This document shows positions 37,616-45,453 of a DNA stretch of 63,753 nucleotides, piece by piece. The notes beneath the pieces were generated by a model. The model worked only from the letters and a program-made list of their open reading frames with translations, was not told the origin of the DNA and searched no databases. The DNA comes from an uncultured Alphaproteobacteria bacterium (GTDB lineage: Bacteria > Pseudomonadota > Alphaproteobacteria > MPNO01 > UBA830). Location of the stretch: NCBI GenBank assembly GCA_913046035.1, contig CAJWSW010000009.1:1-63753 (forward strand). The letters are read 5' to 3'. A program made the translations under genes and the position numbers. Every line of letters starts with the position of its first letter. Position 1 is the first letter of the stretch.

Positions 37616-38425
37616 ATGACCAGCGGTTACACCGACTATAAACGGCTCAAATTCGATATCCCGGCAGATCGTATTCTGCGTATTACCATGGATGCCCCAG
37701 GCCGCCTAAACGCTGCGGATGCGGCGATGCACGACGAACTGGGTCGTATTTGGAAAGACGTTGAAGCCGACCCAGATATTTCCGTCGCCATTTTACGTGG
37801 AGAGGGTAAGGCTTTCTCCGCGGGTGGGGATTTTGAGATGATCGGAGAGATGATCGACAACTTCGAGACCCGCGCGCGTGTTTGGAAAGAGGCACGCGAC
37901 CTTGTCTACAACGTCATCAATTGTTCAAAGCCAATTGTGAGCGCAATGCATGGGCCCGCTGTCGGAGCAGGGCTCGTGGCTGGACTACTCGCCGATATCT
38001 CTATTGCCGCCAAGGACGCACGGATAATTGACGGTCACACTAGGTTGGGTGTCGCGGCGGGCGACCATGCCGCCATCGTCTGGCCCCTGCTATGTGGGAT
38101 GGCCAAAGCAAAGTATTACCTATTGCTGTGCGAGCCAATATCGGGTGAAGAAGCGGAACGCATTGGGCTTGTCTCTATGTGCGTCGATGAGGGTGAACTA
38201 GAAGAAACCGCAGTAAAGACCGCGCAAAAACTAGCGCGCGGGGCACCGTCTGCAATACGATTTACAAAGTACGCGATGAACAACTGGCTGCGCATGATGG
38301 GCCCTACATTCGACACATCACTAGCACTTGAGTTTCTTGGATTTACTGGCCCGGAGGCCAAAGAGGGCCTGGCTTCCCTGCGCGAGAAACGCCAAGCTCA
38401 ATTTGATCCAAATTCAAATCTTTAG
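37616..38425 (+). CDS. Enoyl-CoA hydratase/isomerase family protein
   Basis: This crotonase-fold protein of 269 residues hydrates or isomerises a CoA ester. The oxyanion-hole motifs are [13 protein letters not shown] and [14 protein letters not shown]. The start is set at the second ATG, 37616, because AAGGAG lies directly against the first ATG (37610) but 7-8 nt before the second. It is the first of five plus-strand genes (hydratase, esterase, MFS, MetE-core) spaced 8-24 nt apart, a probable operon. The exact substrate is unknown. Confidence 0.87.
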   Translation: MTSGYTDYKRLKFDIPADRILRITMDAPGRLNAADAAMHDELGRIWKDVEADPDISVAILRGEGKAFSAGGDFEMIGEMIDNFETRARVWKEARDLVYNVINCSKPIVSAMHGPAVGAGLVAGLLADISIAAKDARIIDGHTRLGVAAGDHAAIVWPLLCGMAKAKYYLLLCEPISGEEAERIGLVSMCVDEGELEETAVKTAQKLARGAPSAIRFTKYAMNNWLRMMGPTFDTSLALEFLGFTGPEAKEGLASLREKRQAQFDPNSNL

Positions 38426-38433
38426 GAACGAAC

Positions 38434-39297
38434 ATGGCGAAGGTTTTTGGGGATTTTGACCAGGAAAAACTCGACAGTGAGTATCTTATTTCAAGGACCG
38501 TGCCAGATATTGAGCCATTTCTTGCCGACTATGCTCGGTTGAGTAAAAAAGCTCGAATGCTCCTCGACGTGCGTGAAGATGTTGCCTACGGCAGAACCCC
38601 GCAGGAAGTCGTCGATATTTTCCCGGCGGGTGATAACGCACCGGTGTTCATTTTTATCCACGGCGGATACTGGCGCATGCTCAGCCATAAAGAATCAGCT
38701 TTCATGGCTCCAGCAATGGTGAGGGAGGGCATCGCGGTTGTAAGTGTAAACTATACGCTGGTGGGAGAAGGTGCCTCAATCACAGAAATTGTGCGCCAAT
38801 GTCGTGCTGCCGTATCCTGGACTTTCAAGAACGCCCGAGATTTCGGGGGTAATCCAGACCGACTATTTGTCGGTGGTTCCTCTGCGGGTGGTCATCTGAC
38901 TGGAATGACGGTCGCTGGGGGTTGGCATGACCAATTCGGCATCCCTACTGATATCATCAAGGGCGCGGTCCCCCTCAGTGGACTGCACGATCTAGCACCG
39001 ATACGATTATCATGTATTAACGAATGGACCAAACTTGACGAGGCCGAAGCCGCGCAAAATAGCCCTGTCCTTCACTTGCCGACGACCGGATGCCCCCTGG
39101 TCGTATCCTACGGCGCGTCAGAAACTGCTGAGTTCAAACGGCAGAGTGCGCTACTTGCTGATGCGTGGGCTGCAAAAGGCTGGCATGCCGAAATATTCGA
39201 GCACCCGGACCGCAACCACTTCGACATTGTCTTCGACCTCTGCGACCCTGGTAGCCTTTTGGGTAGCAAAGTTTTCGCTCTGATTAATAACGTGTAA
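38434..39297 (+). CDS. Alpha/beta hydrolase, esterase/kynurenine-formamidase-like
   Basis: This 287-residue hydrolase has the oxyanion-hole motif HGGYWRM and the nucleophile elbow GGSSAGGHL. A C-terminal His in HPDRNHFDI completes a triad. This HGG...GxSxG arrangement is found in hormone-sensitive-lipase-type esterases and in bacterial kynurenine formamidase relatives. It lies 8 nt after the enoyl-CoA hydratase gene and 24 nt before an MFS gene, so it is probably part of one catabolic operon. It should be cytoplasmic, as no signal peptide is seen. Confidence 0.85.
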   Translation: MAKVFGDFDQEKLDSEYLISRTVPDIEPFLADYARLSKKARMLLDVREDVAYGRTPQEVVDIFPAGDNAPVFIFIHGGYWRMLSHKESAFMAPAMVREGIAVVSVNYTLVGEGASITEIVRQCRAAVSWTFKNARDFGGNPDRLFVGGSSAGGHLTGMTVAGGWHDQFGIPTDIIKGAVPLSGLHDLAPIRLSCINEWTKLDEAEAAQNSPVLHLPTTGCPLVVSYGASETAEFKRQSALLADAWAAKGWHAEIFEHPDRNHFDIVFDLCDPGSLLGSKVFALINNV

Positions 39298-39321
39298 ATC
39301 CACCGGAGAGATTTTTCTTAC

Positions 39322-40515
39322 ATGAGGGTCCCGCTAGTCTATACAGCTGCCTTCGCAATGCTGGTTCAGCAGTCTCTATCTACGATGAGCGGCCTGACAA
39401 TCCCGGTGCTCGCCCCGCCGATCGCGGCAGAAACCGGGCTTAGCCCAAGCCTCGTTGGCTTATATACGGCATTTCTCTATGGCGGCTCGATGATCTCGGC
39501 ATTGGCAGGTGGGGGGTTTTTGCTGAGATTTGGCGCGCTACGGATCAGCCAGGTCTGTCTCATTGTGGTAGCAATCGGCCTACTTTTAAACACACCGGGG
39601 CTGACATTACTATTCGTTATCGGAGCCGTCATAACCGGGATAGGCGGGGGACCGTCAACGCCCGCGAGTTCACAAATTTTAGCGCGTTACGCCGATCCGG
39701 CATCCGCTCCTTTTATATTTTCAATCAAACAAACTGGCGTGCCGGTGGGTGGTGTCATAGCCGGAGCGTTACTGCCAGTATACGTTTCACTTTTTGGTTG
39801 GCGTGGTGCTTTGGTTTGTGCTGCGCTGATGGCTATTACTCTTGCGCTATTACTTCAACCTCTCCGCGCTGAGTTCGACTCCGATCGCCAACCGCAGCGA
39901 AGCTTGAACCTGACAGACGTGCGGGCAACGCTCAGAGCAGTGCTAAGTGATGCACGGATCCGCGAACTGGCCTTAGGGCTTTTCGCTTTCACTGGGCTAC
40001 AGCTCGCCTTCGCCTCTTTCTTCGTCTCATTTCTCTCTCTTGGGATGGGATGGACGCTTACTGATGCAGGCATCGCATACTCTATCGCAATGGGTGCTGG
40101 TATCATCGGCCGACTTATTTGGGGTTGGGTGGGAACCAAATATGTGCCGCCGTTGATGCTTCTCGCGCTGTTGGGTTTTGTCATGGGGGGCGCTCACATG
40201 GCAGTCGGTTTAGTATCACAGGATTGGCAGACATGGGCTATCTGGGGTATCGCTTTCGCTTATGGCTTGACCGGCATTGGCTATCAAGGCGTGTTACTGG
40301 CAGAGATAGCGCGTGTGTCACCGCCGGGTATGGCCGGCGTCGTAACCGGCGGTGCGGTGTTTTTTGCCTATGGGGGGATGATCCTCTTACCTGCCACGTT
40401 TGGTTTGATACTGGCCGTTCAAGACAGTTACCGGATTGCATTCGTTGCTCTTGGTGTAGTTCCGATCGTGGTGGCGACAAAACTACTTCGTTCGGCGCTA
40501 AAGAAATCAAAATAA
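39322..40515 (+). CDS. MFS transporter
   Basis: This is a 397-residue inner-membrane protein with about 12 helices. Visible segments include the start VPLVYTAAFAMLVQQSLSTM, VIGAVITGIGGGPSTPASSQI, and the later GRLIWGWVGTKYV motif at the half-way loop. The overall pattern resembles MFS proteins of the oxalate/formate or cyanate-permease groups. It is embedded in the hydratase-esterase-MetE operon and probably imports the operon's substrate. Confidence 0.85.
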   Translation: MRVPLVYTAAFAMLVQQSLSTMSGLTIPVLAPPIAAETGLSPSLVGLYTAFLYGGSMISALAGGGFLLRFGALRISQVCLIVVAIGLLLNTPGLTLLFVIGAVITGIGGGPSTPASSQILARYADPASAPFIFSIKQTGVPVGGVIAGALLPVYVSLFGWRGALVCAALMAITLALLLQPLRAEFDSDRQPQRSLNLTDVRATLRAVLSDARIRELALGLFAFTGLQLAFASFFVSFLSLGMGWTLTDAGIAYSIAMGAGIIGRLIWGWVGTKYVPPLMLLALLGFVMGGAHMAVGLVSQDWQTWAIWGIAFAYGLTGIGYQGVLLAEIARVSPPGMAGVVTGGAVFFAYGGMILLPATFGLILAVQDSYRIAFVALGVVPIVVATKLLRSALKKSK

Positions 40516-40531
40516 CGGAAAGGAAAAGTTG

Positions 40532-41566
40532 ATGGGTCCTATTAAGACTGCCATTGTAGGTAGTTTACCAAAACCGGAATGGTTAGCGGACCCAGAACGG
40601 TTACGTGCACCTTGGCGGCAAGATGGGTCTGCTTTGGCAGAGGCCCAAGATGATGCGGTCGCGCTGTGGATCAACGCACAAGAAAAGGCAGGACTGGATA
40701 TCATTTGTGACGGAGAGCAACGCCGCCGGCACTATATCTGGGGTTTTATTGAAAAGCTGGGCAAAGTCGATTTTGAAAATCCAGCAAAAAAACAAAGCCG
40801 CGGCCAACGCTATTCGGAAGAAACTCAAGCCCCTCGCGTGCTGGAAGAGTGGAGCTGGACCAAACCTGTTCTGTTGGACGCGCTGCGTTTCACCAAAGCA
40901 CGAACCAAAAAACCTGTAAAGGTCACTCTGCCAGGGCCCATGACAGTAGCAGATAGCGTATATGATGAAGTTGGCGGCAGAACTGATGCGGATTTCGCCG
41001 CAACCTACGCAACACTCCTTAACAAAGAGGCAGTAGCACTATCAGAAGCAGGCGCCGATGTGATCCAAATTGATGAGCCATGTTTCAATATCTACACAGA
41101 CGAAGTAAAGGACTGGGGCATGGAGATGTTAGAAAAATCGTTTAAGGGCGTCTCAGCGAAGAGAGCCGTGCATATCTGCTACGGCTACGGCACGGAAGTT
41201 GTTCTCAATTGGAAGAATTCTAATACGGACTGGTCCCACTATTCCACCACCCTTCCACTTATTGCCGATAGTTCCATAGACCAGGTTTCTATTGAGAAAG
41301 CTGCGTCCGGCGTCAACCTCTCTGTACTTGACTGCTTAGAGAACAAAGTGGTTATGGTTGGCGTGATTGACGTTGGCACCGAAGAGGTCGAAACACCCAA
41401 AGTAGTCGCCGACCGCATACGCCATGCGTTGGAACACGTACCTGCGGATCGTCTAATCGCTTGCACAGATTGCGGCATGGTCCCTCGAAGCCGTCGCGCC
41501 GCCGAAGGAAAAATAAATGCCCTCACCGCGGGAACTGCGTTAGTCAACAGGGAAATTGGCTCATAA
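40532..41566 (+). CDS. MetE-like (cobalamin-independent methionine synthase C-terminal domain) methyltransferase, copy 1
   Basis: This 344-residue protein corresponds only to the C-terminal catalytic half of MetE. Candidate zinc ligands are H and C in VHICYGYG, an acidic residue near IQIDEPCF, and the C-terminal Cys in ACTDCGMVPRSR. The SLPKPEWL start matches the beginning of the catalytic barrel. Core-MetE proteins move methyl groups to homocysteine or other thiols from donors other than polyglutamyl folate. The start is ATG 40532 with AGGAAAAG upstream. It is the last gene of the five-gene operon. The substrate is not certain. Confidence 0.85.
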   Translation: MGPIKTAIVGSLPKPEWLADPERLRAPWRQDGSALAEAQDDAVALWINAQEKAGLDIICDGEQRRRHYIWGFIEKLGKVDFENPAKKQSRGQRYSEETQAPRVLEEWSWTKPVLLDALRFTKARTKKPVKVTLPGPMTVADSVYDEVGGRTDADFAATYATLLNKEAVALSEAGADVIQIDEPCFNIYTDEVKDWGMEMLEKSFKGVSAKRAVHICYGYGTEVVLNWKNSNTDWSHYSTTLPLIADSSIDQVSIEKAASGVNLSVLDCLENKVVMVGVIDVGTEEVETPKVVADRIRHALEHVPADRLIACTDCGMVPRSRRAAEGKINALTAGTALVNREIGS

Positions 41567-41605
41567 CCCTCAAAGCACCGGGCTAGATTGTATGAGCCAG
41601 CGGCC

Positions 41606-42304
41606 CTAAACAGATTTAAGCAACTGAAAAGTGCGTTCCCAGGATTGCTCGGCCGCCGCTTTGTTATAAGCAGGCTCATGACCCGGAAGCATATAACCAT
41701 GCTCTACACCACCCGAGTAGAGATGTACTTCGGCATCGTCGAGTTGCATAAATTCCTCTTTTACTCTCTCGATGAGTTCCATTGGCGCGGCGCGATCATT
41801 ATCGCCCCAGTGGAAGCTTAAAGGGCAGTCGACGTCGGGCACTGAGTCGAGGAACTTATCCACAAACGAGCCGTGATATGAAATACCTGCCTGAATCCCA
41901 CACTTGGCGCCAGCGACAATAGCGAAGGGACCACCGTAACAAAATCCCATTACCGCGATCCTGCCGTTACATTCTTTCCGCGACCGAAGATCGTTAATAA
42001 CATCAGTCAAATCACCGAAGGCCTGGTCGAAAGGAGTGCGCTCGAGTCGTGCAAATGCGCGTTTTCGGCCCTCTTCGTCGTGACCAATGACACCGAAATC
42101 TTCGTCACGCCAAAATGGATCAAGTACAACCGCAGCGTAGCCTTCCCTGGCGAGCCGATCCGCTACCATAGCCATGTCAGCATCGACACCAAAAATTGAT
42201 GGCACAACAACGACGCCGGTACCAACACCCTGACTTGGGAATGCCGAGATGCAGGGTATTTCACCCCCGCCAGAGGCGGTAACTTGAATTTCGGTTACGG
42301 ACAT
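41606..42304 (-). CDS. Dienelactone hydrolase family protein
   Basis: This 232-residue alpha/beta hydrolase has the dienelactone hydrolase pattern: VVVPSIFGVDADMAMVADRLA, the nucleophile Cys in MGFCYGGPFA, and a C-terminal His in GVEHGYMLPG. The Cys nucleophile is typical of chloroaromatic dienelactone hydrolases but also of unrelated carboxymethylenebutenolidases. The start ATG 42304 follows GGAAGGGAGAA. It is on the minus strand between two MetE-core genes and probably shares a transcript with the one upstream of it. Confidence 0.87.
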   Translation of the reverse strand: MSVTEIQVTASGGGEIPCISAFPSQGVGTGVVVVPSIFGVDADMAMVADRLAREGYAAVVLDPFWRDEDFGVIGHDEEGRKRAFARLERTPFDQAFGDLTDVINDLRSRKECNGRIAVMGFCYGGPFAIVAGAKCGIQAGISYHGSFVDKFLDSVPDVDCPLSFHWGDNDRAAPMELIERVKEEFMQLDDAEVHLYSGGVEHGYMLPGHEPAYNKAAAEQSWERTFQLLKSV

Positions 42305-42363
42305 CGTTTCTCCCTTCCTATTGTATTTTAAACTTTTCGCACTTAATAAATGAGGAGATGAAC

Positions 42364-43539
42364 TTATCCCCAAAGTCGGTCAGTTGCGATTGCGGCTCCT
42401 TCTGACAAAGCTCGGAATTTTGACCAGACCACCGATTCCGCGACCGGTGGGTCTTCTCGGGCAAAAGTGCCAAAGCCGCAATCAGTACCAGCAATAATTC
42501 TCTCGCGACCGACAATGTTTGCCCAATTGCATAGTCGCTGCGCAACTAGCTTCGGGTGTTCTACAAAATTGGTTGTGGAGTCGATGACACCGGGGATTAA
42601 AATTTTGTGGTCCGGAATATCCAAACCTTTGACATCCTCCCATTCATGTTCGTGCCGCGGGTTAGCAGCCTCAAAAAGAATTGCCGCTGGGCGAGCGGCC
42701 ATCAGAACTGGGAAAATCTTTGCTAGTGGGAAATCGTGCGTGTGGGGCCCTTCGTAGTTTCCCCAGCATACATGCAGTCGCATATTCTCCGCCGGGATAT
42801 TGGCAGTAGCCGCATTTACCGCCTCCATATTACGAAAAGCAATTTTGAGGAACTCATCATCGGAAAGGTGCTTATATTGGTTATGCCGAGCAGAACCAAA
42901 ATCAGGGCAATCGATCTGAAGCATCAGACCGGCATCATGGATAGCCTCGTACTCTATTTTCATAGCGCCTGCCATCGCATCAATATAAGCATCTTCATCT
43001 TTATAATAGTCGTCGGGGACAAACTTACTTAGGACACCTGGCGAGGCGGCAGTCATGAACCCCTCACTAGACATGTTGTGACTCAACGCCCCTTTGAGGT
43101 TTGCAATATCTCGCCTTAAAGGGTCATGGTTGTCGTACGAGACCGGACCGATCACCCAGGGCCGCCCAAATGAGAGTGCCCAACCGCTGCGTTCTTTTGC
43201 AACCCTTTCCGCAAAATCCGGATGATCGATAATATCCTGGTTAGCCCCTTCATTTGGGGGGTCGGCACCGGGCGGCTGTGACGGAGAGATATTCGCCAAC
43301 CGGTGACGAACGTAAAAGGTATATGAGATTTTCCCCATGTCTCCATCGGAGACACTATCGATGCCGCACGCGACCTGTTTCCCAACCACTTCATTAACAG
43401 CAGAGGTGGTGCATGCTCGTAATTCATCACTATCATGCTCTTCGCCGCGCTCTTCAGCCACCAGCAAGTCGTAAAGGGTGGGCGGACGTGGCAAGCTGCC
43501 GACATGTGTCGTAAGGATTCTATCAGTACTTAATTTCAT
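42364..43539 (-). CDS. MetE-like (cobalamin-independent methionine synthase C-terminal domain) methyltransferase, copy 2
   Basis: This 391-residue protein is another MetE catalytic-half protein. It starts STDRILTTHVGSLPRPPTL and has candidate zinc ligands in LHVCWGNYEGPHTHD and AGTDCGFGTF. It is clearly a different subfamily from copy 1 and is closer to the group often annotated as 'cobalamin-independent methionine synthase II family'. ATG 43539 with AAGGTG is preferred over an upstream in-frame start at 43671. It is followed 59 nt later by the dienelactone hydrolase gene. A role in demethylating an organic methyl donor is inferred. Confidence 0.85.
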   Translation of the reverse strand: MKLSTDRILTTHVGSLPRPPTLYDLLVAEERGEEHDSDELRACTTSAVNEVVGKQVACGIDSVSDGDMGKISYTFYVRHRLANISPSQPPGADPPNEGANQDIIDHPDFAERVAKERSGWALSFGRPWVIGPVSYDNHDPLRRDIANLKGALSHNMSSEGFMTAASPGVLSKFVPDDYYKDEDAYIDAMAGAMKIEYEAIHDAGLMLQIDCPDFGSARHNQYKHLSDDEFLKIAFRNMEAVNAATANIPAENMRLHVCWGNYEGPHTHDFPLAKIFPVLMAARPAAILFEAANPRHEHEWEDVKGLDIPDHKILIPGVIDSTTNFVEHPKLVAQRLCNWANIVGRERIIAGTDCGFGTFAREDPPVAESVVWSKFRALSEGAAIATDRLWG

Positions 43540-43624
43540 ATGAGTACACCTTTTCGCTGCAACAGTACCAACAAACAAATGCGACGAAACTGACGTCAAA
43601 GGGTTTATTAGGCGTTGGCCGGAA

Positions 43625-43738
43625 CTAACGTTTTTTCGCGGTCTTTTTTCTTTTAACCCACTTGCGGACATGCTCGTCTATTTTTACCGGCACAACCGCT
43701 GTTACCACTCCGAAGATTACTGCCTGAATGATAGTCAT
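43625..43738 (-). CDS. Small membrane-anchored basic protein (37 aa), candidate
   Basis: A 37-residue frame begins MTIIQAVIFGVVTAVVPV, a short hydrophobic stretch, and ends with a strongly basic tail (KWVKRKKTAKKR). AGGTTTGGATT lies upstream as a weak ribosome binding site. The composition suggests a single helix with a positive cytoplasmic tail, like many small inner-membrane proteins. It lies between the MetE-like gene and tRNA-Thr. No family is recognised; it could be a chance frame. Confidence 0.45.
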   Translation of the reverse strand: MTIIQAVIFGVVTAVVPVKIDEHVRKWVKRKKTAKKR

Positions 43739-43883
43739 AATCCAAACCTGTTTTATACCCAGCTACGAGCCTATTTTTATGTTTAAGAATTAATTTACGA
43801 AAAAGACATACATTATTGGAAGCCCTATAAGCGAAGGTTCTGTGAGGCTCAGAAAAAATGGCTATAACAAGGGTGTAAATAAG

Positions 43884-43959
43884 TGGTGCCGCCTGCGTGA
43901 CTCGAACACGCGACCCCCGCATTACGAATGCGATGCTCTACCAACTGAGCTAAGGCGGC
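43884..43959 (-). tRNA. tRNA-Thr (anticodon CGT)
   Basis: A complete 76-nt cloverleaf is readable. The acceptor GCCGCCT pairs with AGGCGGC, followed by discriminator A and an encoded CCA. The D-arm is GCTC...GAGC. The anticodon stem TCGCA/TGCGG holds the loop TTCGTAA with anticodon CGT (reads ACG). The T-arm has GTTCGAG. It lies in the gap upstream of the small protein gene and downstream of hemY. Confidence 0.97.
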
Positions 43960-44032
43960 GCTGGCGCGTATTTTCGCTAAACTCGACGCGAGAGATACCG
44001 CCTTATTTCCAGGTAAACAAGTGAAAGAAACG

Positions 44033-45451
44033 CTATGCCTTAGAATTTTCGGCGACATCGGCATCCACGATTTCACTCTCATAGCCTTTAGATATTTCGT
44101 CGTCCAACAAAAGGGACGAAGGTTCTTTGTCCGGCACTTGAAGGCTAAGTGCTCGGGCATGAGCCGGTGGCTCCCAAGCCAATGACCCGAAAGCATCACA
44201 GCTTCCGCAGGTTGCCGTCCACTCATCCCAGGCGGCGCCGCAATCGGCGCAGACCCAAGCGGCATCGGGTGGGGCGTCCGAAGCCCGTATCAGCCATGAC
44301 CGAACATTTTCAGAGTTCCCTCCCGATCTTTCCTCCAGTTCTGCCATCATTCGACATACCCGGGCCGATGGATCCTCTCCAGCGGCGCTTTCGAGATGCT
44401 TGCGAGCCTCACCCCACAGTTTGGCCTGAAGTGCGGCCTTAGCCAGCGCGATATGACTTTCGGGATGATCAGGGTTAAACGATAAAAGTTTTTCCAAGCG
44501 CTTAACACGTCTCAGAGCATCATTGCCTCCGTCGCCGATTTCGCCGTATGAGCTAGCAAGCGCTGGGTGGGGAGTTCGAGCCCATGCATTTTGTATAAAA
44601 CGCGATGCCGGACGCGCCTTGCCCATTCGAATCATAATATCGATTATGCGCAGTACTGCAGGTAAGAAATCTGGTGCCAACGTATTGGCGCGACGTGCAA
44701 ATTTTAGTGCGTTTGACAGGTCGCCGGCAGTATCTGCCTCCTCACTGCACCCGAGAAGGACTACAGCACGCCGCTTTTGCGCGGAGGCTGCACCGACTGC
44801 CCCCCTCTTGTCCGCTTCATCTAGGGTCGCCAGAGCGGCACGCCAACGGCCTTCTGCTATTTGAAGATCAAACATTGTGTTCAAAACCCATGCGGTTTTC
44901 GGCTGTAATTCATAGGCCCGTTCCGCGTATAGCAGTGCTGCCTGCCGGTTATTTTCTTTCTGAGCCTTGATCAGAAGGCCTCGAACACCGAGAAATGCAG
45001 TCTCGGGCCTCCCGAGCATTTCTTCGAAGTATCGCGCGGCAGCCTCCTCGTCTCCGTTTAACTGCGCAGCCTGCGCCGAAAGCAGCATGGTCAGCGGCGG
45101 CTCCTTCAAGAGAATGTTCGCCCTTCGCGCCTGGCGATTTGCTTCTTCAGGATCTCCCGCGGCCACTGCAACCATGCCATTTGTAAGCGCTTTATATCCT
45201 CGCTCGCGACGAGATGATTGTCGCCACTCTCGAAGTTTTTTCGGTGCTTTTCCTACAGCGCCCATAAGTCCCAACAAAAAGACCGAAGCTATTAAAAGCA
45301 CTGCTGCCGTTAAAACAAAACGGCCGACGGAAAGCTGGATCAGCCAGCCTTCCCACTCAATCAAAACTGAGCCAGGTCTTTCGCTAAACCAAACTGCGGT
45401 AACGACAACCGCAGCCAACGACAAGATCATATACAACGTGAACCTAATCAT
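44033..45451 (-). CDS. HemY-type TPR membrane protein with C-terminal zinc ribbon
   Basis: This is a 472-residue protein of the HemY-N domain/TPR group found in proteobacterial haem operons (not the protoporphyrinogen oxidase also called HemY). Two N-terminal membrane helices (about 5-22 and 43-65) are followed by helical TPR repeats. The C-terminal Cys pairs C401-x2-C404 and C415-x2-C418 form a likely zinc ribbon or rubredoxin-like module, as in LapB/YciM. The start lies 2 nt after the hemD-mic60 stop, so translation is coupled. The exact function is not known. Confidence 0.87.
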   Translation of the reverse strand: MIRFTLYMILSLAAVVVTAVWFSERPGSVLIEWEGWLIQLSVGRFVLTAAVLLIASVFLLGLMGAVGKAPKKLREWRQSSRRERGYKALTNGMVAVAAGDPEEANRQARRANILLKEPPLTMLLSAQAAQLNGDEEAAARYFEEMLGRPETAFLGVRGLLIKAQKENNRQAALLYAERAYELQPKTAWVLNTMFDLQIAEGRWRAALATLDEADKRGAVGAASAQKRRAVVLLGCSEEADTAGDLSNALKFARRANTLAPDFLPAVLRIIDIMIRMGKARPASRFIQNAWARTPHPALASSYGEIGDGGNDALRRVKRLEKLLSFNPDHPESHIALAKAALQAKLWGEARKHLESAAGEDPSARVCRMMAELEERSGGNSENVRSWLIRASDAPPDAAWVCADCGAAWDEWTATCGSCDAFGSLAWEPPAHARALSLQVPDKEPSSLLLDDEISKGYESEIVDADVAENSKA

Positions 45452-45453
45452 GT

